This document shows positions 25,515-36,550 of a DNA stretch of 64,000 bases, piece after piece (positions within the stretch are counted from its first letter, which is position 1; each line of letters begins with the position of its first letter). Source of the stretch: Ianthella basta (taxonomy: Eukaryota > Porifera > Demospongiae > Verongiida > Ianthellidae); contig OZ025884.1 of assembly GCA_964019415.1 (NCBI GenBank), forward strand, positions 3,162,193 to 3,226,192. The letters are read 5' to 3'. The notes beneath the pieces were generated by a model. That model saw nothing but the letters and a program-made list of their open reading frames with translations, was not told where the DNA came from and did no database searches. The position numbers were made by a program, and so were the translations under genes.

Positions 25515-26117
25515 CGTGTATGTGTGTTGTGTGTGTGAAAGTATTGAAAGCATTTGGCTACGTATGTGTGGACCACTGCACCGCACTGCAGCCTGTTATG
25601 TATTGCATAATTATACATACCTAAGTGATATTCTGTATTCATCTGGATAGAGGACAGTGCCTCTAGATTGTGTCTGTGATGATTTGACCAAGCCTGTTGG
25701 CTTTTGTATGAAAAACTGATTGACTAGCATTGGTCCTACATACATAAAGCCTGCGTATGCCGTTGTTTGTAGTGGACAGCATAGCCGCCAGTCAATGGTT
25801 ACTGTTTCCAGAAAGAGAGCTTTCTGAGAGGTTGCTTGAACCAGAAGATACCTATGCACCCCACATCTTTCATGTAATGCAAGAACATTGCTGATGTAGC
25901 AATACCTCCAATAGGTGTACATGTCAAGAACCCAGTGTGTCCTTTCAAGACAATTATCACAGTCAGCATCTAATTGAGACTCGACTTCTATTGTAGAGTA
26001 GCTTTGCTGAACTGGCCTCTATTCAGCCGAGTTTCCTTGGGAGTGCCACTGACTAGTAATTGTGCATAGTTGTATGAACAGTGCTGAGTTGTATCTATAT
26101 GTATCTGTCTGCTCAGA

Positions 26118-26221
<104 letters not shown>

Positions 26222-26932
26222 CATGCACATGCACACATGTAGTCCCACTACTCCCTGGCAACAGCTCAACAGGCCTACAAGTCGCTTATAAAAATCCATG
26301 AATAGAATGATAAGTTGTACTGCACTGTTTGCGTAATATACCTGTGTGTACTGCACTGTAAGTAAATGTATAATATAAGTAGAGATTGCCATATTATAGT
26401 ATTGTACAGTATAGTGTTCTCAGTCTCATCATCATGTCAGTTGTGAGTGGTGTTATCTTAGTCAACCTGCTCCTTCCCTCCCCCTCCCCCTCCCCCTTCC
26501 CCTCACCACAGGGTGGTACACCCCTTCTAAGGACGAGGGCTAACTCTGTGAATTGAATTCCAGTCATGCTAACTATTATAATGTGCAATTCTGATTCATT
26601 GACAACTACATCCATGTTTATTGTACACCAGTCAAGTATGCAATGTGAAGTGTGTGTCACCGGCCCCATTGTGTGTATGGCAAAAAGCTATAGCATAATT
26701 TTCTATCCTTCCTTTCCATGACACTGTGTATATACAGGCTTTGCAATATCCACAGTATATGCATGACAGCATTATTATGGACAGCTTATGTGTGACGCTC
26801 ACACTGATAATAATTGGCGTGAGTCATTTGCATCTGTGAGCACACCAGTTATATCAGTGTGATGTTCACTCCAACCAGTTTTGGTGTGAAGGCCACACAC
26901 ATAATTATAGGAAGGAGTGATCCTCACCATAG

Positions 26933-27216
26933 AGGACAAGGGGAATTATTGAGCAACACGTAGCGGAGAAAAATAGATAGAAATCAATGTAATACGTTTC
27001 GACCACGAAGGTCTTCAATATGAGTGATTGGCTTTATATAGCAACCAGGTTGCTATATAAAGCCAATCACTCATATTTCTCCAGTTTTGTAACTGATGAA
27101 GACTTTCGTGGTCGAAACGTATTACATTGATTTCCATCTATTTTTCTCCGCTACGTGTTGCTCAACAACTCCCCTTGTCCTCTCAATGCCGTAGCTATGA
27201 GCCTCTACCAAATTAG
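26933..27216. mobile_element. Inverted-dimer hammerhead element, copy B
   Basis: Two arms in head-to-head inversion meet at AACCAGGTTGC (about 27045). The insertion is flanked by an 11-bp direct repeat, CCTCAC-C/T-ATAG (26922-26932 and 27217-27227), and copy A of the same spacer (about 15490) has the single uninterrupted site. The right arm holds a complete hammerhead core. The left arm has a deletion through the CUGAUGA box. Ribozyme-bearing repeats with target duplications of this length are known for Penelope-like elements and retrozymes. That assignment is inference, since no reverse transcriptase is present. Confidence 0.72.
27088..27126 (+). ncRNA. Hammerhead ribozyme-like motif (copy 27.1)
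   Basis: Core CTGATGA at 27093-27099, one extra A, helix II GAC/GTC with the loop TTTCGTG, GAAAC at 27114-27118, and cleavage triplet GTA ending at 27121. Helix I pairs TGTAA (27088-27092) with TTACA (27122-27126), five Watson-Crick pairs. Helix III is only the two-pair AC/GT, as described for minimal type I hammerheads that act as dimers. Self-cleavage after 27121 is a prediction. Confidence 0.65.
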
Positions 27217-28271
27217 CCTCACTATAGTTTAAGCATACATTATTCCACTTCAAATGCAACCCTAGGCCTTTCTATGCTTGCATGTTACAGCTGTATTACA
27301 AACTGGTAATCCAGTCACTATAATTATATAAGAAACATTCATGCATGTAATGCAGAACATGCATATGACACAAATGTGTACCTGTAGGTCGCATACAGTC
27401 ACACCATTGGCGAGCAATAATTGGTGTGATCATCACACAACAGTTTTAACAGTGATTAGTACATGCCCATGACAATGAAACTGAAGAGTTAGAACAATGA
27501 GTCCTTATTATGGATATCATGATAGCACACACTGGACAATCTGCAGCTTGTATTTCACTAGCCACATTCATATAATGCGACCCTGCATGGGTTATGATGA
27601 GATGCACAATAAAGTGGATCCAATGAGAATGCCATGAACCATTGTCGCATTACTCTGCAAACAATGTACCATCCACTACAACTACTCGTCTTCCAATTGC
27701 ATATTGCAGTCTCTTGCTTCTCTTGAAGAATAGAGATACAAGCATACCATTGTAAAACATACCCTTCCACCCACCCAAGTGCACGCATTAGATATCTCAC
27801 GCATGTGGCTATATACCATGATATTCACCTGCTGAATGCAAGTGACACATTTTCCTTGAAGATCTTCACTACAGTTAGGGGTATCTATGTGTGGCTGCTA
27901 TCAATAACCTTGGCCTCAAGATTTCCACATGTTAAATAAATATGTTATACACCCATCTGTTGCTACAAAAGCTAGATGGTCTTAATGAGCTCCAGCGGCA
28001 GATGGGAATATGGCATGTGCTGTGTGTAGTATTTGTACAGGAAATGTACTCGAAATGTTGGGTTGACATTTCCTGTACATTTCCTTTGAACTAATCAAGT
28101 CAGTAAAAATAATAATGGGCATTAAGTGCAGTATATTGAGTGTTGTCCTGCATTACTCTTAATTTGTAAGGCTGCTTGCATTCAAATGTGTGCATTAGTA
28201 GAGAAGAAGGCAGCTGGCTTAGATGATCAATTAGCTCACCTCCCAGGCTCCCCTTTCTTCAAAACTGGCCA

Positions 28272-28472
<201 letters not shown>

Positions 28473-28589
28473 ACTCACACATATGCATCTCTAGATAACT
28501 AGAATAAATTATAATTTTCTACAAAAAATAGTAAGGATGTAGGGATGGCACAAAAACTACAGAAACAAGTATAGGTTGGAGCATTAACC

Positions 28590-28787
28590 ATGGTCCCTAC
28601 ATGCAAGAATGTCACACCATATGTCTTATGTTGGAGACATGCATGGGGTGACATGGTTGCATGCAATGCATGTGAGCTTTGGTTCCATTCCAAGTATGTT
28701 GGCCTGCAAACAATGCCAACTTCAGACGAACAGGAGCAGCTAGACATCGCTTTGCCTATAAACGGCCAACCGGATCGTCAGGGCTGA
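28590..28787 (+). pseudogene. PHD-finger-like fragment, copy B
   Basis: Open frame with CWRHAWGDMVACNACELWFH, SKYVGL and TMP. The spacing (GDMV-C-x2-C-x3-WFH-x4-VGL) is like the second half of a PHD zinc finger. In the sister copy at 47.3 kb the residues are CRR and CKCVGL. Here two expected cysteine/arginine positions are replaced (CWR, SKY), so the finger is probably dead. PHD fingers occur in several transposon proteins and this block moves with the duplicated repeat, so a transposon origin is likely. Confidence 0.4.
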
Positions 28788-28799
28788 AGTAGTGCGTCA

Positions 28800-29545
28800 A
28801 CGTGTACCATCTGAGCAGAAATCGCTCCACCTACATAGTACGTAAACCCAAAGGAAATCATGACGGGGACATGATTCGGCAATGACCATTTTGCTGATAA
28901 CCGTCTGGGGGTTCCAAAAACGGTAAGAAAAGTTGCCGAAATGGTCCGGGGGGATAGGTTTGGGGGGGGGGGGGGCAATATCAGCATGACAGACTCTTGA
29001 ATACAGTGCAGCCTGTGGCCTAGGATAACTTCCTGCAAACCACAAGATGGGCGGCATCAACCCGCTGAAAACCAGACTCCCTGTTACCTCAATTAGCAGC
29101 CACAGCGAGTTTGACGCCGATGGTGCAAGAAACGTGTGTGCGCATAGTGAACACACAGACAGACAGACACTCTCAGCTTTATTATTTTAGACTAGCAGAG
29201 TGACCTGCCTTCGGCGAGCTATGGCGCCCGACGCCTGTCCCCCAATGCCTTCAGCAACCATGTTACTGCTACAGCTCAAAATGATGATTATTGGTTTAAA
29301 TTCAAACGTGGGATGACAGCGAATCAAGGGAACGATACTTAGAAAATGGCTGTCGTCCGCCAAGGAAAAAGCGGAAATAAATGGATAACTCTCCGTGAAC
29401 CACAAGACGGGTGATGTCAACCCCGCTATAACCTGACCCTTGGTGCCCCCAACGACCACAGTGAGTTTGAGAGCAACGGAGCAAGAAACGCGCGTGCGTA
29501 TCGCGAACACACACACACACAGACAGACAATTTCGGCTTTATATA
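28800..29545. repeat. Two related dispersed repeats with ACACAGACAGACAGAC tails
   Basis: Two units, about 28800-29190 and 29200-29545, share an ACCACAAGACGGG-like stretch, GCAAGAAACG, and an ACACAGACAGACAGAC tail followed by CAGCTTTAT or CGGCTTTAT and an A/T end. The end structure resembles a LINE or SINE 3' end. A 13-G run lies near 28964. The same pair recurs at 47.5-48.3 kb. A GATT-repeat (about 29564-29586) follows. Confidence 0.55.
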
Positions 29546-30061
29546 TTAGATATACTGTATGTTGATTGATTGATTGATTGATTAATTATTATTTGTCAAC
29601 AGGGAGCTGCAACCACAGGATTAGATTTTCATGCAGGCCCTGGCACACAGCTACATCACAAAGAAAGCATATGATAAATAGAACATGCGACATGCATATT
29701 GTCAATAAACGGAATGGTAAAAAAGAAAATGAAGCAATGTCAGTTCAATGTACAGTACACACATTGTATTAATCACTCCATGCATCATTACAGCGCACAG
29801 AGCCACTCTCCACCACTCCATTGTTGCACAACCACATCACACTGTCCCTGTCCCACCCCATGCACCCCACCTCAAGCCACCCATCCCAGGTAGCTATATA
29901 TGTAGCCAGACTGCCATTTTGTTCAGACTTCATCTTAATTTTCAAAAGATGGTATGGAATTCCAGAAGCTGGGTAGGGACAGGCTAATGAGCCGACACCT
30001 ATGAAAACTGAGTGGCTGCTTACATAATTATCACTCCTCAGCTGAGACAATATAAATTTTT
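29546..30061. other. Spacer of unit B
   Basis: This matches 48290-48780 in unit C closely. I see no coding evidence. The Harbinger insertion interrupts it at 30062. Confidence 0.5.
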
Positions 30062-30204
30062 AGCCCCGTTTACACTAGCAAGTTAAACCGGTTTGGAATG
30101 CGAATTAACTAAATCCGGTTTAAGTGTAAACGCGCTAATGCGGATAGCAAACCGGTTTAACTAAACCGCTTTGCGAGGTGGTTTAGAAACCGGTTTATAG
30201 CGAA

Positions 30205-30351
30205 TTTATGCAACCTTGCAACAGTTCCCGCACCATGGGCAGTCGTTACCTAGGATACAGATTGGTACTGTACACACTTATTATATGTCGCCCTGTTCGT
30301 ATCCTAGGTAACGACTACCCAGGTATGGGAACTCTTGCAAGGTTGCATAAA
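30205..30351. repeat. Near-perfect palindrome nested in the Harbinger element
   Basis: The arms TTTATGCAACCTTGCAA and its inverse flank a short loop. Internal CAGTCGTTACCTAGGATAC is matched by GTATCCTAGGTAACGACT. This suggests a small foldback MITE or a strong hairpin in the untranslated leader of the Myb-like gene. Confidence 0.7.
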
Positions 30352-30489
30352 TCTGCTGTAATTAATTCAGTTGTCAGTGTAAACGCCGTAATCCGGTTAA
30401 CGCGTCACTATGACGTACTCTGGTGCACGTGATGTTACCCCGCGGGAGTCCCGTGAAGTTTAAAGAGACTCGTAGCCACGTAGTGTGAG

Positions 30490-31266
30490 ATGACGACAAG
30501 AGGACAGACGTGGAGCGAAGAAGAAGTGCGCGCTTATCTCTCCCTATGGGCGGAAGACCACATACAAAAGCAGCTAGATGGTGTTCACAGAAACAAACCC
30601 ATTTATGTGGAAATAGCAGAGAAGATGCATGAGCAAGGACATATGAGAGATTATAAGCAGTGCTGGGAGAAATTGAAGAATTTAAAGACAGAATACAAGA
30701 AAGTCAAGGATGAGAACAACAGAAGTGGGCATGGGTTGACTACGTGGAAGTTTATGGAGGAAATGGATGGGGTACTAGGCACCAGGCACACCACCCATCC
30801 TACTGGAATACTTGAAAGTATGCCAGGGACCAGCAGAGAGCACGAAGAGGACAGTGAATCTGAAAATGAGAGTGAAAGCAGCATCATATCACCATCAGCA
30901 ACAGTTGCATCAACCAGTGGGAGCAGCAATGAGGTTGTACCTGAAAGACCCGGAGTGGCATCAGGAGATACTGGGAACTCGGGCAGTAGTTCTAAGCGGG
31001 CACCAGAGAGTACTTCTGATCACAGTCCTGCTTGAAAGAAGGGTAAAATTACAAAGAAGGACAGTGCCCTGGAGAAAGCACTAATGAAGATGATGTCATC
31101 ATTTGCAGCTCATGAGCAGGCTGCTGAAGAAAGATTCATCAAGAGGGAAGAAGAATACAGAAAAGAAGAGAGTGCACACGAAGAACACATGATGCATATG
31201 ATGATGCTTGCATTACATCATCCCCACCAGTTCCACAGTATGCTACAAGTTATCCTCCCTATATAG
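30490..31266 (+). pseudogene. Harbinger Myb/SANT-like accessory protein, premature stop
   Basis: The ATG at 30490 opens a domain with WSEEEVRAYLSLW, later CWEKLKNLKTEYKKVKDENN and TWKFMEEMD, typical of the Myb/SANT-like (trihelix, Myb_DNA-bind_4) protein that helps Harbinger transposases enter the nucleus and bind the ends. A Ser-rich linker follows. A TGA at 31033-31035 interrupts the frame. The same frame continues with KKGKITKKDSALEKALMKMM and a charged helical tail to 31266. A Tyr/Pro-rich segment in another frame follows (about 31240-31378), pointing to a further frameshift. Confidence 0.75.
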
Positions 31267-32298
31267 CCAGAGCTACATCTATGTATCCCCATAACCATGG
31301 AGGAATGGTATCGCCACCTCTTCCCCAATCATATGATGCCGAGATAGAGTTAAATATCCTGGCATCTGGTGTCAAATGACCATTATCAGTAAAGGGTTTC
31401 ATAAGCCAAGGTAGAAGTGGGTACGCAGGGTCTCCTAATATTACCAAGGGGACTTCAACTCCATTAATGGTCCTGTGTGTACTGGGGACAAGTGTTCCAT
31501 TCTGCCCCTTAAAGTAAAGATCCGAGTTTTTCAGGACCCGAGCATCATGAACCGAGCCTGGCCACCCGATGTAGATGTCAGTGAAACAGTATCGGTGGTC
31601 AGCAACAGCTTGCATGAGAACAGAATGACAACCTTTTCGATTGTAGTAATCCTTAGCACACTCCGGAGGTGCCAGTATTGGGATGTGTGTTCTATCAATA
31701 GCACCAATGCACTGGGGGAATCCACACCTATTCTCAAACCCACTAACAACTTCATCTAACCTATCACCAGACGGAAACTTCACATACTTTGTTAGTAACA
31801 CATTGACAATGGCTTGGCAAGCATCATTCACTATATGACACAGACAGTCCCTTTTGCTACCCCAAACATGTGTCCAACACTGCGGTAATCTCCATTGGTG
31901 GCTAAACGCCACAATGTAATAGCCACCCTCTTCTCTACACTCACTGCATATCGGAACCTTGTTTCTTGCTTTATTATCTCTGGTCGCAATTCATTGCATA
32001 AGTAGCGAAACGTTGTGTGGCTCATCCGGAAATTTGCCCTCCACTGTTCATCACTGAAAGAAGTTAGCACAATCCGGTCCCACCAATGACCGCTCCTCTC
32101 CTTCACCCAAACGTTCCTTTCAACGATAAAACGGTTCTGAAAGAAAATTACCCCCAACATGGCCAGAACAAGTTTGAGGCGACGTCTCTGCTGTTGCTGG
32201 CGAAAGCGCTGTACTCTCAGCCTTCTACTGGCTACTCTCCGTCGACGGAGGTGACGCGTGGCGAGCAACAGAGGCGACACACGTCTTCCAGACATCAC
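31259..32298 (-). pseudogene. Harbinger transposase (DDE_Tnp_4 type), frameshifted and C-terminally truncated
   Basis: The N-terminal part (32298-31831) ends FGVAKGTVC, then goes out of frame. The next frame (31912-31259) continues HIVNDACQAIVNVLL, as if two bases had been gained near 31840. Catalytic aspartates are visible in GAIDRTHIPI and WPGSVHDARVL. After ARIFNSISAS the sequence departs from the family, and the region expected to hold the third acidic residue (VER-FGRLK type) is missing. The reading frame instead runs into the antisense of the Myb-like gene tail. The element is probably an internal-deletion derivative with no active transposase. Confidence 0.8.
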
Positions 32299-32589
32299 CT
32301 TCGCAACGCGCGGGTAAAGCGCGCAAATGCCAACGTAGAATGTAAGATGTCTGCCTCTGTTAGAAGCGTCTTAACTCTGTTGTTGTCCAGCGACACCTCT
32401 ACCAACGGAGAAAACGTCTCGAGTACAACTGCGTCTCGCTGGCAGTCCGAGGCTAATCTAGCTCTACCACTAAACCGATTTACTCTAGTGTAAACGCACG
32501 TGACACAGGGTCGAAACCGATTTAATTAAACCAATTTCGACCCGCTTCGCGCTAGTGTAAACGGGGCTAATATAATTAAGCTTAGACAA

Positions 32590-32599
32590 CCATATAAGG
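32590..32599 (+). promoter_or_regulatory. CArG/TATA-like box of fucosyltransferase-like gene B
   Basis: CCATATAAGG, 125 bp before the ATG and about 20 bp after the end of the Harbinger element. Confidence 0.55.
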
Positions 32600-32714
32600 C
32601 GTCGATAGGTGTAGAAACTGTCTTGACTCATCGCTCGCAGTTTAGTCAGTGTAGAGCGATTCACCAATCGCAAATTTGGACCGCTAGCTAGCTACCATTG
32701 ATACAGTAGCTAGT

Positions 32715-34127
32715 ATGCTTACAAATAGAAGGAGGCCCCTTCTCTTGATTTTAATTATTGGGCTCAGTTGTCTTCTGCTCCTGAAGGGCTTTTCATATGT
32801 GCCTCGCAGTGATACCGTACCGTCCGCCTACGTACCAAAGGCCGATGGAGGAAACGTGCCTTCCCTTCCATCAGAGACCAAACGGGCGACTTCCCTTCCA
32901 TCAGAGACCAACCAGGAGCCACTCACTGATCAGCAACTCTGTCTGAACGTCCTACGGCGAACACAGAGTTTCAAGCAAAGCCTCCTCAAAGAGTGTGAAC
33001 ACTTGGTAGGTAATTTGCCCATCATTAAGACCTACTTGGAGAGGACTTTAACATACTTGTCTTGGCATAACAGCGCAACAACGCGGGCAGCGCCCGATAA
33101 GCGGACATTGACTTGGAAGTGTCTGCGGCCTCTCATATGGTGCGGTGGATATGGCGACCAGGTTCGTGGAATGGCCTACACCTTTGTTCTCGCTCTTCTA
33201 ACAGACAGAGTGCTGTACATTCAGTGGCCTAACTTGTACATTGCAAAGAGTGAAAATGACGGGAGTACCCACGAAGACAGTAATATGTTTGTTCCCAATG
33301 CCATTAATTGGACTGTACCCTCCTTTCTTTCAAACGTTTCTGCTATGCAGTTCATCGACCTTGATGCCTATCATGAGCCAAGTGGTGTATGTGAAGCTCT
33401 ATACAGCCAGACTCAGCATATTACATACAACACCATGCACTGGCACCCTACCTGCTTCAGCGAAACTTTGATGGCTAACCATACTGCTTCTTTGGCTTTG
33501 AAAGAGTTACTCAAAGCACCGACAGATGCGCTAGAGTTTTCTGTTACAGTTACAATACGCCTGCTACTCAAGTACAGCAATGCTGTGTACGAGAGAAAGA
33601 AAGAGCTCAAGAAAGAATTAGGTATTGGTCCTGATTCCCATTTTGTAGCTATACATATCAGATCTGGGATATTTGCATCTGGTGTGGATGAATCAAAGTC
33701 AGGTAGTTATATGACATCTGAAATTCAATGGGAGGAGCAGATTGAATGTGCACTGAATAAGTCCAAGGCATTGGGTATAACTGGACCCGTTGCTGTAATA
33801 TCAGATTCAACGCAATGCAAGCAGTGGGCAAGGAAGAGGTATGGGAACAAAGTGATAGCAAGTGACATTGCTACAATGCACATTGCTAAAGATCCAAATT
33901 CTTGGACTGACACAGCAACAATGAAGAAGAAGATAAAGCGCTATAATTCTGTCCTGGCAAATACAGCTGAGTTGGCATTCATGTCTGATGCTGCAGCGAT
34001 TGGCATGAGAGGCAGTGGGTTTCCTAGAATTAGCGCCTGGCTGGGGGGACTACCCACTGATGCTATGTTCTGTTGTCCTGTAGCCAACTGTGGTACTACT
34101 GTTGCACTTGTCCTTCCGGGTTCCTAA
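32715..34127 (+). CDS. Fucosyltransferase-like type II membrane protein, copy B (470 aa)
   Basis: An uninterrupted frame beginning MLTNRRR with a signal anchor (about residues 9-24), then a stem with KGFSYVPRSDT and two SLPSET units. The catalytic-type motifs are CGGYGDQVRGMAY and VAIHIRSG. It differs from copy C at about a dozen residues, including Trp for Ser directly before CGGYG, and is more distant from copy A, which lacks the FSYVPRSDT segment. All conserved cysteines and sequons seen in copy A that lie in the shared domain are kept. It is probably a Golgi glycosyltransferase using GDP-fucose. Its upstream region has been replaced by the Harbinger insertion except for the last 147 bp, which may change expression. 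Confidence 0.72.
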   Translation: MLTNRRRPLLLILIIGLSCLLLLKGFSYVPRSDTVPSAYVPKADGGNVPSLPSETKRATSLPSETNQEPLTDQQLCLNVLRRTQSFKQSLLKECEHLVGNLPIIKTYLERTLTYLSWHNSATTRAAPDKRTLTWKCLRPLIWCGGYGDQVRGMAYTFVLALLTDRVLYIQWPNLYIAKSENDGSTHEDSNMFVPNAINWTVPSFLSNVSAMQFIDLDAYHEPSGVCEALYSQTQHITYNTMHWHPTCFSETLMANHTASLALKELLKAPTDALEFSVTVTIRLLLKYSNAVYERKKELKKELGIGPDSHFVAIHIRSGIFASGVDESKSGSYMTSEIQWEEQIECALNKSKALGITGPVAVISDSTQCKQWARKRYGNKVIASDIATMHIAKDPNSWTDTATMKKKIKRYNSVLANTAELAFMSDAAAIGMRGSGFPRISAWLGGLPTDAMFCCPVANCGTTVALVLPGS

Positions 34128-34846
34128 CCATGCACTCTTGGCTAATTGTCATGTATGGCTTGCAAATCTATACACTGCATGTAGCTATGCATGCATGTAT
34201 AGCAACACCTATTATAGCTGTAGTAATGCAGATCAACCACTTGTGTGACATAATGCTATAGATATCAGACACGCACATAGACAGCATACACTACTGTGCT
34301 GTCTATGTAGGGATGGCCGTGCAAGTAGTTGCTTGTATATGCTGTAATGCATGCAAACGAAAAGTATAGCTATATTGTCGTATAGGGCTTAAAACCGGCA
34401 CAGAAAACTATCCAAGAGTAAGTATCTGTTGCATACAACGCATGACTATATAGCTAACCTTGCTTTCCAGCAGCATAAATGTGTGCCCTGGTAGAAAACA
34501 ATGTCAACATTTTTTGTGTCTCGTCATTTTTTTCTCAGAAATCAGTATAGCGTACGAACCATAGCGAGTACGATAAAATGTTTACGCTGCTTTCCACTGG
34601 CTAGCTATATATTCATTTGTAGGTTAGCTATTATGAAACCTCCGAGAGCAAGTTGCACAAATGAGGATTTCATGGCGCGTGGCCTTGGGAAGGCCTGCAT
34701 GGCCTTCTAACGATATTCCGTGATTCAATTCGTGACCATGGAGCAGGATTCTGGTATATTTGCCAATTGCAAGTTAGGCATCACTGGCCGTACCCCTCTC
34801 TAGGGACAGGTACAGTACAGTTATTGCTACAGACCCTTACAGCCCG
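34128..34846. other. 3' flank of copy B, conserved in unit C
   Basis: This is nearly identical to 51460-52160. It contains ATGGCGCGTGGCCTTGGGAA and similar strings but no recognisable coding region. Confidence 0.45.
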
Positions 34847-35207
34847 TTGACACTACGCGGTGGAACGGTGCTGTTCGGCGAACCGTGCATGTCGTATCGT
34901 TCCGTACCAACGTAGCGTATAAATCTGGTATTAGTATATATGTAGTGTAAACGGGCGTGCATGCGGAACGGTTCCACCTCGGGTAGGTGGCCCAAACAGG
35001 TCTAAGACCGTTTCCGGAACCGTTCCGTTCGCTAGTGTAGACGAAACCGCTCCTGTGGAACGGTTCTCACCACTTGTCTCGCACGTGGTCGGGCAATTGC
35101 CGTGCACGTAGAAACCTACAGTTCTTCTGTAGCTGTCCGTATCACGCTCTGCGGGCTGCAATACGTCGTCCAGAACGCTCCAGAAACGATCCGTTCGCTA
35201 GTCTAAC
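34847..35207. mobile_element. Fragment with Harbinger-like ends, unit B
   Basis: The stretch begins CGTTGACACTACGCGG, contains TAGTGTAAACGGGCG and several GGAACGGTTCC-like palindromes, and ends near CGCTAGTCTAA. The GTTTACACTA motif resembles the Harbinger ends at 30062. A longer version is at 52170-52690. It probably predates the B/C duplication. Confidence 0.45.
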
Positions 35208-35209
35208 TA

Positions 35210-35562
35210 TGCAAAAACTGTACAAACTAGTGTACAAAATTCCTTTAGAATTAAAAGGGATTTTTAATTAGGAATGGCCAGTAGAAAAAGCATAGAAACA
35301 AGCAACAGTACCTCAACACCATGATGAACACCATTTCCGTGAAGTTCACTCTGCATTCCTACTGTCCTTGCAGCTACATGGGACTAATTAGCTAGCCATT
35401 TGGGTCCATGCCACAAGGAAATTAGGAATGCAGAGTGAACTTCACGGAAATGTTGTGGTGTTGAGGTACTGTTGCTTGTTTCTATGCTTTTTCTACTGCC
35501 CATTCCTAAATCCCTTTTAATTCTAAAGGAATGTTTGTACACTAGTTTGTACAGTTTTTGCA
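35210..35562. mobile_element. Foldback MITE with long arms
   Basis: The ends TGCAAAAACTGTACAAACTA are inverted copies flanked by TA on both sides. The arms of about 150 bp include TTCCTTTAGAATTAAAAGGG and GTGAACTTCACGGAAATG. The loop is around TAGCTAGCCATTTGGGTCC. No coding sequence is present. Unit C lacks it. Confidence 0.75.
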
Positions 35563-35564
35563 TA

Positions 35565-36550
35565 TCAAATGGACTATGGCTACATCAGATTAGTACTTAA
35601 GCTGAGTAATACCCCTTGAGTTCCTTAAAGTAGATGAAGACTGCGCAGAAGATCGAGTACAGTTATGCCACTTTAGATGTACCGGCTGTCGTGCGTAGTT
35701 CAGATGATCTATGGTTACGGTAACGCAACAAAATGGCGGCATCGGGGTATCTTAATACACGGGGGGGGGACAAGTTTCCTACCCGCTCTAGTTCTGTACT
35801 TATCGGATTGCCACTGGCGCCCAGATCCTAGTCCTCCGCGTATGCATGTAAGTCGTCTTAGAAAATGGGGTCAATAGGTGCCCTGTGTCGTGCGCTAGGA
35901 GCGCGCAAAAATTCTGTGGGAAGGAGAATAATATGAAAAGAACAAATGGGGTACGAGCAGTCTATGACGCTTTTCTCTTACGTGAACTCCAGGTTACCTT
36001 TGGGTGCGCTGCCGACTTCAATACATCCAAAGAAACCTATCCGTGGCCTTAAATTGTTCTTTGCCACCGCCGTTTGGCTAGTTCCGTCGAAGCGCGCTAA
36101 TACATTGAGAGAGGAGACGCCATTTTGAACCGGGCACATTCCTAAATAGGCGTCACGAACGTGACGTCTGATAGAAGCAGACAGACCCGCCGGAAGGGCG
36201 GGTCTCTCCGCGTGTTCGGCGTATGCCAGCTGGTCAGACACAGGCTGGTAATGCCATTGCTACTCAGGTCCCAGCTAGTAATGCACTGGCTGGTCATGCA
36301 TGCTCTGGCAAAGGATAGTCCAGGCTGGCCAGTGTGACTGACCTACCATGTGTGCATGCAATCTATATGGAAGATCACCGTAGACAAACAACGGATAGTT
36401 GTAAGAAGCTGATAGTTCCTGTGTGTATATATGCAGACTTTCTGCAATAGAAAGCTATATAATGTACAAAGGAATGCTATAATTATATGTACAAAGGAAT
36501 GCTCTATGTGTACAAAGAATCTGTGTGTAGCTACATGCTGATGTTTATAG
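35565..36550. other. Sequence unique to unit B, no gene seen
   Basis: A mostly unrecognised stretch lying between the foldback MITE and a Helitron fragment. It contains an 8-bp-stem hairpin at 36184-36204 (GACCCGCC / GGCGGGTC) that could be a Helitron-type terminal hairpin, but I do not see a clear CTRR end next to it. Confidence 0.4.

Larger units (their letters stand above)
30062..32568. mobile_element. Harbinger (PIF) DNA transposon, decayed
   Basis: The ends are inverted copies starting AGCCCCGTTTACACTAGC. The flanks are TTA and TAA, so the expected 3-bp duplication is imperfect. The interior has the two genes typical of Harbinger: a Myb/SANT-like protein on + and a DDE transposase on -, convergent with overlapping 3' ends. 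Both carry lesions (see below). Units A and C lack the element, so it inserted after the B/C split, about 20 bp upstream of the CArG box of fucosyltransferase-like gene B. Confidence 0.87.

Noticed and set aside
31475..32493. Open frames on the + strand opposite the Harbinger transposase
   Set aside because: Shadows of the transposase gene; the - strand frames carry the domain motifs.
36184..36204. Helitron 3' end
   Set aside because: The hairpin is good, but no CTRR terminus at the usual distance was found, so it is only mentioned in the spacer entry.
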